IMG/VR virus record: IMGVR_UViG_3300043446_001896
Coordinates: 1-29,158 of that record
Length of the DNA: 29,158 bases
Reading direction: 5' to 3' (one strand)
Source: a virus
A program made the position numbers and the translations under genes. The notes beneath the pieces are model-generated. The model had not been told where the DNA came from. It searched no databases and was given only the letters and a program-made list of their open reading frames with translations. Positions 5,100 through 12,238 of the stretch are shown piece by piece. Numbering within the stretch: position 1 is the first letter of the stretch; every line of letters begins with the position of its first letter.

Positions 5100-5126
5100 C
5101 GAGGAGGTGATCCTTATCGGTTATGT
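5086..5126 (+). other. Hairpin displaying a 12-nt complement of the 16S rRNA 3' end
   Basis: A perfect 10-bp stem (ACATAACCGA 5086-5095 with TCGGTTATGT 5117-5126) exposes a 21-nt loop that contains AGGAGGTGATCC (5102-5113). This is the exact complement of the conserved bacterial 16S 3' tail GGATCACCTCCT, twice as long as a normal SD. No usable start codon sits at a proper distance: ATC 5116 is not a standard start, and ATG 5123 is 15 nt from AGGAGG and opens only 6 codons. A second start-less AGGAG follows at 5147-5151. It could be a 30S decoy, a standby site or a regulatory RNA. Confidence 0.6.
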
Positions 5127-5168
5127 CTGGTATCCAACCTTAATTTAGGAGATAGACTAGAAATATAA

Positions 5169-5205
5169 CGAGCCGGACTGGTTCTTACTGGTTCGGTTCG
5201 TTTTT
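5169..5205 (+). terminator. Intrinsic terminator after the anti-16S hairpin
   Basis: An 11-bp stem with three G-T wobbles pairs CGAGCCGGACT (5169-5179) with GGTTCGGTTCG (5190-5200) across a 10-nt loop. TTTTTCTTT follows. It ends the hsp20-microprotein transcript and lies just before the SD of the next gene. Confidence 0.85.
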
Positions 5206-5218
5206 CTTTGGAGAATAT

Positions 5219-6169
5219 ATGAGTAAAATTTTTAATTTCAAAACACTGGTTTCATTATCTGCATTAGCAATCGCAGGATGTGCCGCATTGTTCTCTGTGA
5301 CGGGTATCGGTACCTTGTTCGCAGGAGCAGCGGTTTCTGCTATGGTTATGGCAAGTGCTTTGGAATTGGGTAAGTTGGTTGGAATTTCGTTCCTATATCG
5401 TTACTGGTCAGAGATTCCAAAAGCATTAAAAAGTTATATGTCGGTTGCAAGTGTCGTGTTGATATTGATTACTTCAGCAGGTATTTATGGTTATCTATCA
5501 TCCGCATATGCGAAAGTCGCAGCAGAACCACTAAAGATGAATGCAGATATTCAAATCTATAATTCACAAGCTACAACTCTTGATGAAGAAATCAAACGTA
5601 AGACCGCACGATTAGACCAAATTATCGCACTTCGTGGTCAACAAGAAAATCGTATTGACAACCTTATCAGTAAAAGTACCACAGGGTCTAATACCACAAT
5701 TCGGTCAGCACAAAGTAGTTTAGCAGAATTGAATAGAACTGCAACACAACTGCAAAAAGAAATCAATCAATCATCTGCTCAACGGGATAGTTTGAAAGCA
5801 CGTAGTTTAACCAAGGAAGTTGAAATAAACACCAACTCAGATATTGGAACGTTTGTGTATATTTCAAAAGCTATCGGTGTTGAATTGGACACAGTGGTTA
5901 AATGGTTTATATTAATTATTGTATTGGTATTTGACCCCCTTTCTATCTGTTTAGTATTAGCGTACAACTTTTTGGTCAAACGAGAACAACCAAAAGAAGA
6001 AATAAAGACATTTGCGGTGTACGATGAAAGACCTGAAAACAAACAAGCAGAATTAGACCCAAATGACCCATATCCTCAATATATGACAAAGGAAGAAACA
6101 GAAGAGGTATTAGAAAACTTCTGGAAAAAGAAAACTATGGCTAAATATAAAGATATTAATATCTTTTAA
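5219..6169 (+). CDS. Membrane protein with cytoplasmic or periplasmic coiled coil (316 aa)
   Basis: GGAG (5210-5213) lies 5 nt before ATG 5219. Hydrophobic segments lie at about residues 8-29, 31-58, 74-95 and 229-252. Between the third and fourth, residues 110-205 form a long Gln/Asn/Ser-rich helix with heptad-like spacing (LDEEIKRKTARLDQI...), and a charged C-terminal tail of about 60 residues follows. The segment ALELGKLVGISFLYRYW is a notable conserved-looking patch in the second membrane stretch. I recognise the general type from phage genomes but not a function; lysis control, membrane remodelling or superinfection exclusion are possible. Its transcript ends near the hairpin at 6183-6232. 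Confidence 0.75.
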   Translation: MSKIFNFKTLVSLSALAIAGCAALFSVTGIGTLFAGAAVSAMVMASALELGKLVGISFLYRYWSEIPKALKSYMSVASVVLILITSAGIYGYLSSAYAKVAAEPLKMNADIQIYNSQATTLDEEIKRKTARLDQIIALRGQQENRIDNLISKSTTGSNTTIRSAQSSLAELNRTATQLQKEINQSSAQRDSLKARSLTKEVEINTNSDIGTFVYISKAIGVELDTVVKWFILIIVLVFDPLSICLVLAYNFLVKREQPKEEIKTFAVYDERPENKQAELDPNDPYPQYMTKEETEEVLENFWKKKTMAKYKDINIF

Positions 6170-6170
6170 T

Positions 6171-6206
6171 AGACCCCTTGACAAAATCCCCAATTAGGTG
6201 TATATT
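6171..6206 (+). promoter_or_regulatory. Sigma70-type promoter for uvsE operon
   Basis: TTGACA (6178-6183), 17 bp, TATATT (6201-6206). The upstream 15-mer is identical to that of the tRNA-cluster promoter (217-231). Transcription would start near 6213, inside the loop of the hairpin at 6183-6232 and about 20 nt before the GTG start at 6234. Confidence 0.8.
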
Positions 6207-6232
6207 TAGTATACTACTTAATTGGGGGTTTT
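6183..6232 (+). promoter_or_regulatory. Hairpin that pairs the uvsE SD with the promoter spacer (terminator and/or translation switch)
   Basis: CCCCAATTA (6188-6196) pairs perfectly with TAATTGGGG (6219-6227). Flanking A and T runs extend it to 14 pairs with one wobble (6183-6196 with 6219-6232), giving a bidirectional-terminator shape for the gene ending at 6169. The right arm contains the uvsE SD (GGGGG 6224-6228). Readthrough RNA would contain both arms and hide the SD; RNA started at ~6213 would lack the left arm and leave the SD free. Confidence 0.65.
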
Positions 6233-6233
6233 T

Positions 6234-7133
6234 GTGCCTATCAACGTTGGTTACTGCTGTATCAATAATACGCTCAACAAACGTGGTATCACTACGGGTC
6301 GTGCAATGCGTAAAGCAACCTTTGAAGCTAAGGGGTTAAAATACGCATCTGAACTTGCTCTTGCGAATGCCAAAGACCTCCTTGAAATACTGATGTGGAA
6401 CGCAGATAACGGTGTCAAAGTGTTCCGTATGGGGTCTGGTATTTTCCCGTGGGGTACCGAATATAAAGAAACCCACCTTCCAGACTATTTTGAGATTGTT
6501 AGTACGCTTAAGATGTGCGGTAACTTCGCCAAAGCTACGGGTCAGCGTATCACCGCACATCCAGACCATTTTGTGAAGTTAGGGTCTGATAAAGAAAAAG
6601 TAGTACTCAATTCTATCAAGGATTTAGAGCTACACTCAATGATATTTGACTATATGGGTCTGGAGGCAAGTCCATACAATGCTATTAATATCCACGTTGG
6701 TATGAACTTCTCTGAAGAAACAGCTCAACGTTGGATTGACAACTATCGGCGGTTGTCACCAAATCTTCAAGCACGTATGGTAGTCGAGAACGATGACAAG
6801 GAATCGGCATTCTCCATTATCCAGTTGTTCACCCACCTCCATTCAGAGTTGGGTATTCCACTTACCTTTGACTATTTCCATCACCAGTTTCACCCCGATG
6901 GATTGACTACCCAAGAAGCAGCAGAACTTGCCGCAGGTACATGGCCGGAAGGTATCACCCCACTTTTCCACTACAGTGAGAGTAAAAATGTTAATGAGAA
7001 CGTTACGGGGAATCCTCGTGCTCACGCTGATTATGTGTTTTCTCGTATTGACGATTTTGGACTCACGTTGGATGTTGACCTCGAAGCAAAAGCTAAAGAA
7101 CTAGCACTTTTCAAATATCGGGAGCTCCCATGA
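6234..7133 (+). CDS. uvsE: UV-damage endonuclease (UvdE/UvsE family)
   Basis: 299 aa from GTG 6234, chosen because GGGGG (6224-6228) is 5 nt before it and the family begins close to ..GYCCIN; a TTG at 6222 lies inside the SD. UvdE enzymes are TIM-barrel metallonucleases that nick DNA 5' to UV photoproducts and other lesions. Expected ligands are visible: HPDH (109-112), His134, NIHVG (His154), VVEND (Glu185), FDYFHH (Asp213, His216, His217), HYSES (His246) and HADY (His264). It heads an operon with ATGA overlaps to the next two genes and has its own promoter with the hairpin at 6183-6232. The family is known from Bacillus, Deinococcus, fungi and some phages. Confidence 0.95.
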   Translation: MPINVGYCCINNTLNKRGITTGRAMRKATFEAKGLKYASELALANAKDLLEILMWNADNGVKVFRMGSGIFPWGTEYKETHLPDYFEIVSTLKMCGNFAKATGQRITAHPDHFVKLGSDKEKVVLNSIKDLELHSMIFDYMGLEASPYNAINIHVGMNFSEETAQRWIDNYRRLSPNLQARMVVENDDKESAFSIIQLFTHLHSELGIPLTFDYFHHQFHPDGLTTQEAAELAAGTWPEGITPLFHYSESKNVNENVTGNPRAHADYVFSRIDDFGLTLDVDLEAKAKELALFKYRELP

Positions 7134-7279
7134 GTTTACTACTTGACATTTTTAACGGAATTGTATATTTTATTGTATCCCTTATAATTTTGTCTATTAT
7201 AAGTGTGATTTATTTGGGATTCGTATTGTATGTCCTTGTTCAAGAATTCATTAAGTACCTCTACAGAAAGTTAACATGA
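7130..7279 (+). CDS. Small membrane protein (49 aa)
   Basis: ATG 7130 overlaps the uvsE stop (ATGA), and its own TGA at 7277-7279 overlaps the next ATG in the same way. The peptide is one long hydrophobic stretch (about residues 3-38, rich in Ile, Leu, Val, Phe and Tyr) followed by a basic end KYLYRKLT, predicting one or two membrane passes with the C-terminus inside. The SD GGGAG lies in a perfect 10-bp palindrome GGGAGCTCCC (7120-7129), which could fold over the start. Coupling at both ends strongly supports translation. No family is recognised. Confidence 0.7.
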   Translation: MSLLLDIFNGIVYFIVSLIILSIISVIYLGFVLYVLVQEFIKYLYRKLT

Positions 7280-7908
7280 CACCACTCATTTCATTCGCAA
7301 TTACGACACACAACGAAGGTGAATATATTCGTGATTTGTTCGACCAACTTGTTCCGCATTGTGAACAGACTGGCGATGAAATTATTGTGGTTGATGATAA
7401 TTCCACCGACCCGTTTACGTTAAATCTATTGTATGATTATGCAGATAAAAATATTATTCAACTGTATAGTCACGAACTGAATCACGATTTCGGTGCCCAC
7501 AAGAATTTTCTGAATAGTAAGTGTAACGGCAAGTATATTTTTCAAGTTGATGCCGACGAAAAGTTTAATCAAAATCTTTTGACATATCTTCACGATATTA
7601 TTGACAACAATGATATTGACCTGTATATGATTCCACGCGTCAACATTGTCAATGGACTTACCGAACAAGATATTCGTGGATGGGGATGGCGAATTAATGA
7701 AAAGGGTTGGGTAATGTTCCCAGACTATCAAACCAGATTGTATAAGAACATTCCAGAAATCAAATGGGAAGGGAAAGTACACGAACGTATTACTGGATAC
7801 AAGACCACTGCTCCACTTCCAGAGGAAGAAGAATGGTGTCTGTATCATATCAAGGATATTGACCGTCAACGTAAACAAAATGACTACTATGACACAATTA
7901 CACGCTAA
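7276..7908 (+). CDS. Glycosyltransferase family 2
   Basis: 210 aa with the GT-A fold signature. LISFAITTHNEGEYI opens the nucleotide-sugar fold, VVDDNSTD (38-45) is the UDP-binding loop, and QVDADE (90-95) is the DxD-type metal motif. A later WEGKVHERI patch is the acceptor-side element seen in short GT2 enzymes. There is no membrane segment, so it acts in the cytoplasm. In phages such enzymes glycosylate DNA bases, virion proteins or host envelope sugars. The dehydrogenase at 2-205 could supply a nucleotide sugar, but the link is speculative. Its end overlaps the start of the IMPDH-like gene by up to 29 nt. Confidence 0.88.
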   Translation: MTPLISFAITTHNEGEYIRDLFDQLVPHCEQTGDEIIVVDDNSTDPFTLNLLYDYADKNIIQLYSHELNHDFGAHKNFLNSKCNGKYIFQVDADEKFNQNLLTYLHDIIDNNDIDLYMIPRVNIVNGLTEQDIRGWGWRINEKGWVMFPDYQTRLYKNIPEIKWEGKVHERITGYKTTAPLPEEEEWCLYHIKDIDRQRKQNDYYDTITR

Positions 7909-8920
7909 ACAAGCATACACCTACGACGACATTCAACTGATTCCCGCACATTCGGATATTGATTCTCGTCAAAATATCGACCTTACTACGAAGTTGACTA
8001 CTAATTATAGTATTAGACTTCCGTTTGTCGCGTCACCGATGGATACTGTCTGTGATAGTGAGATGGCAATTGCTTTAGCTGAGCTTGGTGGAATCGGTTG
8101 TATTCATCGGTTTATGACGATTGACCAGCAAGGAAAAGAAGTAGAAAAGGTCAAGACGTACACCAGAGGATTTGATGGTGCAACACATCACGTAATGGCA
8201 GCTATCGGTGCAAATGGTGATTACTTTGAACGGGCGTTTGAGTTGGTCACCAAAGGTGCCAACATTATCTTGATTGATGTCGCACATGGACATCATACGT
8301 TTGTACGGGACGCACTTCACAGACTAAAGAAAGAACTTCCGTCCTATATTGATATTGTGGCAGGAAATGTTGCTACGGCAAAAGGTGCACTTGATTTACA
8401 ATCGTGGGGAGCGGACGCTATTCGCGTCGGCATCGGTGGTGGGTCACTTTGCACCACTCGTATCAAGACCGGATTCGGGGTTCCGAACGTAACTTCACTA
8501 CAAGATTGTGCACGTGAAGTCACGGTTCCGATTCTCGCGTGTGGTGGTGTTCGGTCAAGTGGTGATATTGCAAAGGCACTTGCAGTCGGAGCTGATTCTG
8601 TCATTCTTGGGTCGCTGTTAGCAGGAACCAAGGAAGCGCCTGGTGCAATTATTGAGAAGTCGAACGGATTATACAAGCGGTATCGTGGAGCTGCGTCATT
8701 GGAAACGAAGAGTGTCCATAACCAAGCAAAGCGAAATGTTGAAGGTGAGTCTACAGTAATTCCTTTTAAGGGTGGTGTGAAATTTATCGTGGAAGGATTG
8801 ACTGATGGATTACGTTCTGCTCTGTCTTACGCTGGAGCACGGAATCTTGGGGAATTCTTTCCAGAATATGTGGTGGTCACGGGTGCTGGTATGGCTGAGG
8901 CTCGTCCCCACTTACTCTAA
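7880..8920 (+). CDS. guaB: IMP dehydrogenase / GMP reductase family enzyme without CBS domains
   Basis: About 346 aa. The start is uncertain: ATG 7880 or 7889, neither with a good SD, so translation is probably coupled to the upstream gene; a TTG at 7859 is less likely. The TIM-barrel core has YTYDDIQLIP, the substrate loop GGGSLCTTR with catalytic Cys191, DVAHGH and GGVRSSGDIAKA. The flap KRYRGAASL and the C-terminal TGAGMAEARPH pattern (IMPDH TxAGxxEsHPH) favour IMPDH over GMP reductase. The regulatory CBS pair of cellular IMPDH is missing, as in GMP reductases. IMPDH makes XMP, the committed step to GTP, so it would raise guanine nucleotide supply for phage synthesis. Confidence 0.88.
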   Translation: MTTMTQLHAKQAYTYDDIQLIPAHSDIDSRQNIDLTTKLTTNYSIRLPFVASPMDTVCDSEMAIALAELGGIGCIHRFMTIDQQGKEVEKVKTYTRGFDGATHHVMAAIGANGDYFERAFELVTKGANIILIDVAHGHHTFVRDALHRLKKELPSYIDIVAGNVATAKGALDLQSWGADAIRVGIGGGSLCTTRIKTGFGVPNVTSLQDCAREVTVPILACGGVRSSGDIAKALAVGADSVILGSLLAGTKEAPGAIIEKSNGLYKRYRGAASLETKSVHNQAKRNVEGESTVIPFKGGVKFIVEGLTDGLRSALSYAGARNLGEFFPEYVVVTGAGMAEARPHLL

Positions 8921-8931
8921 ACGGAGGAACA

Positions 8932-9459
8932 ATGAGATATCTTGCTAGTTTAATTATTGCATTAATGGTTCTTGTTGTAGGTACACAAAAGAAAGTATAT
9001 ATCCCAAATGGTGTCGTTCGGTCAGAACCTACGGAACTTGAAAAGTTCCTCAATCATATGGCACATCGGGAAAGTGACAATACACAACACGTTGTGAATA
9101 AGTTCGGTATGATGGGTAAATATCAGTTTGACCCTAATACTATTAGAGTACTTGGATATAGAGTAACACGCTCTCAATTTTTATTGAACGATGAACTCCA
9201 GGATAGTGTAATGGTTACATACATGAGGAGTAATAATAGATTACTTGACCAACTTATTGAACGATATGAAGGTCGGAAGTTCAAGGGAATTCTTATTACT
9301 CGGTCTGGTGTTCTTGCGGCAGCTCATTTAGCTGGGGCAGGTAACGTAAGAAAGTATTTTGCAGATGGTGACATGAATGGTCGCACGGACGCAAACGGTA
9401 CATCAATCCGTGACTATTTGGAAGAATTTAATAAGTACAAATTACGGGAAAATTTTTAA
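8932..9459 (+). CDS. Membrane-anchored or secreted lysozyme/transglycosylase-like enzyme
   Basis: 175 aa with GGAGG 4 nt before ATG. Residues 3-17 form a signal anchor or signal peptide (LASLIIALMVLVVG). The HMAHRESDN motif with Glu47 and the following KFGMMGKYQFDP resemble the catalytic Glu region of lysozyme-like muramidases. AAHLAGAGNVRKYF (130-143) and NGTSIRDYLEEF (155-166) match the C-terminal part of that fold in phage proteins. It would cleave peptidoglycan glycan strands in the periplasm, as an endolysin with a signal-arrest-release type export or as an entry enzyme. Which of these is not decided by sequence. It overlaps the next ATG by 1 nt. Confidence 0.75.
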   Translation: MRYLASLIIALMVLVVGTQKKVYIPNGVVRSEPTELEKFLNHMAHRESDNTQHVVNKFGMMGKYQFDPNTIRVLGYRVTRSQFLLNDELQDSVMVTYMRSNNRLLDQLIERYEGRKFKGILITRSGVLAAAHLAGAGNVRKYFADGDMNGRTDANGTSIRDYLEEFNKYKLRENF

Positions 9460-9752
9460 TGTTAATTTTGTTAATCGTAATCTTAACAAGTCTTGTGGGA
9501 ATCTTAGGTTTTACCACATATAATTTGCTAAGAAAAAACGAAGAATTAGAGGACGTAATTAATGAGTTTTACGGTAGAACAAACGCTACCGTAAGACTCA
9601 TGCGCGTTCTTGATAGTCGTCAGATATTTGAAGAGGACGACGAAGTAGGATCTGTTTTTAAACAATTGGTAGAATGTGTAGATTTACTCTACTCATTCGT
9701 TACGGAGATTCGTAATGGTGACAACAACTTCGACGAGGAAGAAGAGCGATAA
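9459..9752 (+). CDS. Small membrane-anchored acidic protein (97 aa)
   Basis: Starts in a TAATG overlap with the lysozyme-like gene. Residues 1-23 form one N-terminal membrane segment (LILLIVILTSLVGILGF). The rest is soluble, acidic, probably helical, with EELEDVINEFYGRT and EEDDEVGSVFKQL patches and an acidic end. By position next to a cell-wall enzyme it could be a lysis accessory (spanin- or holin-like), but it lacks a clear spanin lipobox or the usual holin layout. Its last 38 nt overlap the sigma-factor gene in another frame. Confidence 0.65.
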   Translation: MLILLIVILTSLVGILGFTTYNLLRKNEELEDVINEFYGRTNATVRLMRVLDSRQIFEEDDEVGSVFKQLVECVDLLYSFVTEIRNGDNNFDEEEER

Positions 9753-10461
9753 GGTATATTTCACAGAAGAAACTGAAAAGGCAATAATCGCGTACAACAA
9801 GTCTAACGATTTAGACGAAAGAGAACAAATATTTAGAAGTAAAATTCAAGGACCGCTTGATAAGCTAGCAGAAAACGTTATCAATCGGTTCAAATTTCCA
9901 TATATGGAGGGTACCTTCGACGAGATTAAGGCGCAGGTAGTCTCCTTTCTGGTTATCAATCTTCATAAATTTACGGAAGATAAGGGGAAAGCATTCTCAT
10001 ATTTTAGTGTAATCGCAAAGAATTATCTTATATTACACAACAATAATTCATATAAGGAAGAAAAGCGGGTACTATATTTCTCAGACCAAACTGAAGATTC
10101 TTTTACGTTAGAAGAAATGTTGATTGTAGAACCAGAAACAAAAGATGGTACAGTTGATATGAAGGAATTCCTAAAGTTACTGGTAGAATACTGGGAGTTT
10201 AACTTAGATAGGTTCTTTAAGAAAAAGAGAGACAGAGAGATTGCGGCCGCGATAGTCAAACTTATAGAACGTATCGACAATATTGATAATTTTAACAAGA
10301 AAGCCCTCTACCTAATGGTACGGGAAATGACCAATTATAAGACTGCTCACATTACCAAGGTCATTAACAAGATGCGACCCCAAATTTTGAAGATGCTTGG
10401 AGAATTCCGTCGTTACGGACATCTTTCCGACCCCACCACATATTTCTCGTATAAAAAATAA
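9715..10461 (+). CDS. gp55: Late-transcription sigma factor, T4 gp55-like
   Basis: 248 aa. ATG 9715 lies inside the upstream gene, with GGAG (9704-9707) 7 nt before it. T4 gp55 is a minimal sigma protein that directs host RNA polymerase to late promoters with the sliding clamp. The features I recognise are the N-terminal VYFTEE...IIAYNKSND block, NVINRFKF, and the sigma region-2-like core HKFTEDKGKAFSYFSVIAKNYLI (about 84-107). The C-terminal part (Lys-rich helix and ITKVINKMRPQILKMLGEF) resembles the DNA-contacting end. The gene sits directly before the baseplate and tail genes that such a factor would be expected to transcribe. A hairpin overlaps its stop codon. Confidence 0.85.
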   Translation: MVTTTSTRKKSDKVYFTEETEKAIIAYNKSNDLDEREQIFRSKIQGPLDKLAENVINRFKFPYMEGTFDEIKAQVVSFLVINLHKFTEDKGKAFSYFSVIAKNYLILHNNNSYKEEKRVLYFSDQTEDSFTLEEMLIVEPETKDGTVDMKEFLKLLVEYWEFNLDRFFKKKRDREIAAAIVKLIERIDNIDNFNKKALYLMVREMTNYKTAHITKVINKMRPQILKMLGEFRRYGHLSDPTTYFSYKK

Positions 10462-10488
10462 ATCCTATCTATTTATATTATAGGATTT
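10460..10488 (+). terminator. Hairpin between the sigma factor and structural genes
   Basis: AAATCCTAT (10460-10468) pairs perfectly with ATAGGATTT (10480-10488) over an 11-nt AT-rich loop; one more T follows, then AGGGGGTTTTT. The stem is AT-rich and the T run is weak, so it may terminate only partly. The next gene starts 12 nt later with SD GGGGG, and no promoter is seen between them other than AT-rich sequence in the loop. Confidence 0.5.
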
Positions 10489-10500
10489 TAGGGGGTTTTT

Positions 10501-10890
10501 ATGGATATTAATTCCGAATTATACGATGGGAAAAGTTTAGCAGACATTTTCTCAGAAATACACAAAAATACGGATAGTAAACGGGCTCAAATCAACTCGT
10601 TTATTATGAAAATGGTCCAACTCATTCGCACACCAGAAGATGCTGCGGTGATTGGACCTATTGTGCAGGGATTCTTAGAAGTGAACGTCAAAAATGATGA
10701 ACACTTGGTCCGAGTTGCTCAGATTGCACAACGTATTGTGTCGGTAGGGAGTAAGTCCCAAACCACACTAGATGGGTTACTGTCAGACTCAGAAAAAGAA
10801 GCATTATTAGGTGATATAAAAGCCGAAATCCAAGACCTTCAAGAAGATATAAAGGACTTGGATGATGTTTTTGCGGAGAGTTCTAAATGA
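10501..10890 (+). CDS. Conserved-type structural-region protein (129 aa), function unknown
   Basis: GGGGG (10491-10495) lies 5 nt before ATG. The protein is nearly all helical, with SKRAQINSFIMKMVQLIRTPEDAAVIGPIV in the N-terminal half, VKNDEHLVRVAQIAQRIV in the middle and an acidic coiled-coil end (DIKAEIQDLQEDIKDLDD). From memory, similar proteins sit next to the baseplate hub in marine T4-like phages, but I cannot name a T4 counterpart. It overlaps the hub gene by 4 nt (ATGA), so the two are probably made in fixed ratio; a hub chaperone or assembly role is a guess. Confidence 0.65.
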   Translation: MDINSELYDGKSLADIFSEIHKNTDSKRAQINSFIMKMVQLIRTPEDAAVIGPIVQGFLEVNVKNDEHLVRVAQIAQRIVSVGSKSQTTLDGLLSDSEKEALLGDIKAEIQDLQEDIKDLDDVFAESSK

Positions 10891-12236
10891 GTGGTTATGG
10901 TCCAAAGTCATATAATCTTGATATTAATCAACTTGGTGCATCAGCATATCCACGATTTGCCATATCACAGACTTCTCCTTATAAAGATGGGTTGGTAGAA
11001 GATATCATCTTAAATGAATCACACCCAGAATATTCTAAAGAATATGGTACAAATATAGGAATGGTCAGAATACGATTAATTCCTGAAGATAGAGGGGTAC
11101 CTAGTGAGTTATTAAACTGGGTAATGCCATTAGACACAACAGTTCGTGAATATCCATTAAAAAATGAGTTAGTACTTATTTTTTATTCGTTGGGAAGAAT
11201 GTTTTATACACGAAGAATCAACTCAACTAATAAAATTACAGAAAGTTCATGGCCTGGATTACGTGGAAAGTTTTCACCTCCTCAAAACGAAACAAATAAG
11301 TCAGAAGATATAACTATATCTGCACAAGGAGGCCCATCGTATCGTCCTTGGGGAAATAGACAATCCGAAACGTTAGGTGATGAATTTGCAGAAAACCCAA
11401 CGGCTAAAATGGTTCGACCGAATGAAGGTGACACAATAATACAAGGTAGATTCGGTAATATAATCCGATTCGGGTCTAGTTTATTCAGTAATCCAGTCAC
11501 CTCTACCCCAGAACCAAATTTGTTACTAACAGTTGGACAAGATGGTAACAAATTTGTATCCACTAAAAACCCTTCACCATATTCATTGGTGTATGAAGAT
11601 ATAAATAAAGATAAAAGTTGTATCTGGATGGTAACAGACGAGAAAATAACATTAGAACCGGCTACTATAGATAGTAAATCACATTTACGGTCGGCGGACT
11701 CTTCTGATTCCACCAAATACACCGGAGCTCAAATTTTTATAAACTCTGATAGAGTAATAGTTAATAGTAAACAAAATGAAATATCTTTGTTTGCAAAAAA
11801 GGAAATAAATTTAAGTGCGGTGGAATCTATTACTATTGATTCGTCAAAGATGGTTGAAATAACAGCCGATGAAGATATTCGGTTAACCACTCCAAAAGAT
11901 ATAGTACTTACGGGACGGACTATTTCTATTAATAGTCCAAACGATATTTCCCATGGAACGTCTGGAAACTACGTAATATCGGGTAAAAAGATATTTATAG
12001 GTGCGTCATCAAATGATACAACACAACCTATGGTTTTGGGTGGTGAGTTAGCAACTTGGTTACAAAGCTTGATGGATGCATTCATTGTTCAAATTCCTAG
12101 GTCTATCGCAACATTGAATCCTACACCATTTGTTGAAGAAATAATAAAGTTACGAGCACAATTGACTCCATTAGGAACAGTACAGTCGGCTATATTCAAT
12201 AGTACTACTAATTTCACCTCTAAAGATAACAAATAA
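10887..12236 (+). CDS. gp5: Baseplate hub / tail-spike protein, T4 gp5-like (no lysozyme domain seen)
   Basis: 449 aa. After an OB-fold-type N-terminal part (MVRIRLIPEDRG..., about 57-110), the segment GDTIIQGRFGNIIRFGSS (181-198) matches the hub region of T4-like gp5 and VgrG-type proteins. Residues about 287-375 show short repeating strands (EISLFAKKEINLSAVESITID, then EITADEDIRLTTPKDIVLTG) typical of the trimeric beta-helix that forms the membrane-piercing needle. T4 gp5 carries a lysozyme domain between these parts; I see none here, and the separate enzyme at 8932-9459 might replace it. A helical C-terminal 80 residues follows the needle. Confidence 0.82.
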   Translation: MSGYGPKSYNLDINQLGASAYPRFAISQTSPYKDGLVEDIILNESHPEYSKEYGTNIGMVRIRLIPEDRGVPSELLNWVMPLDTTVREYPLKNELVLIFYSLGRMFYTRRINSTNKITESSWPGLRGKFSPPQNETNKSEDITISAQGGPSYRPWGNRQSETLGDEFAENPTAKMVRPNEGDTIIQGRFGNIIRFGSSLFSNPVTSTPEPNLLLTVGQDGNKFVSTKNPSPYSLVYEDINKDKSCIWMVTDEKITLEPATIDSKSHLRSADSSDSTKYTGAQIFINSDRVIVNSKQNEISLFAKKEINLSAVESITIDSSKMVEITADEDIRLTTPKDIVLTGRTISINSPNDISHGTSGNYVISGKKIFIGASSNDTTQPMVLGGELATWLQSLMDAFIVQIPRSIATLNPTPFVEEIIKLRAQLTPLGTVQSAIFNSTTNFTSKDNK

Positions 12237-12238
12237 TT

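Noticed and set aside
208-10477. TATTTATA at 208-215, 4451-4458 and 10470-10477 as late promoters (T4 late consensus TATAAATA)
   Set aside because: The match to the T4 late box is on the minus strand, where there are no genes, and the same octamer also appears inside coding sequence; AT-richness explains it.
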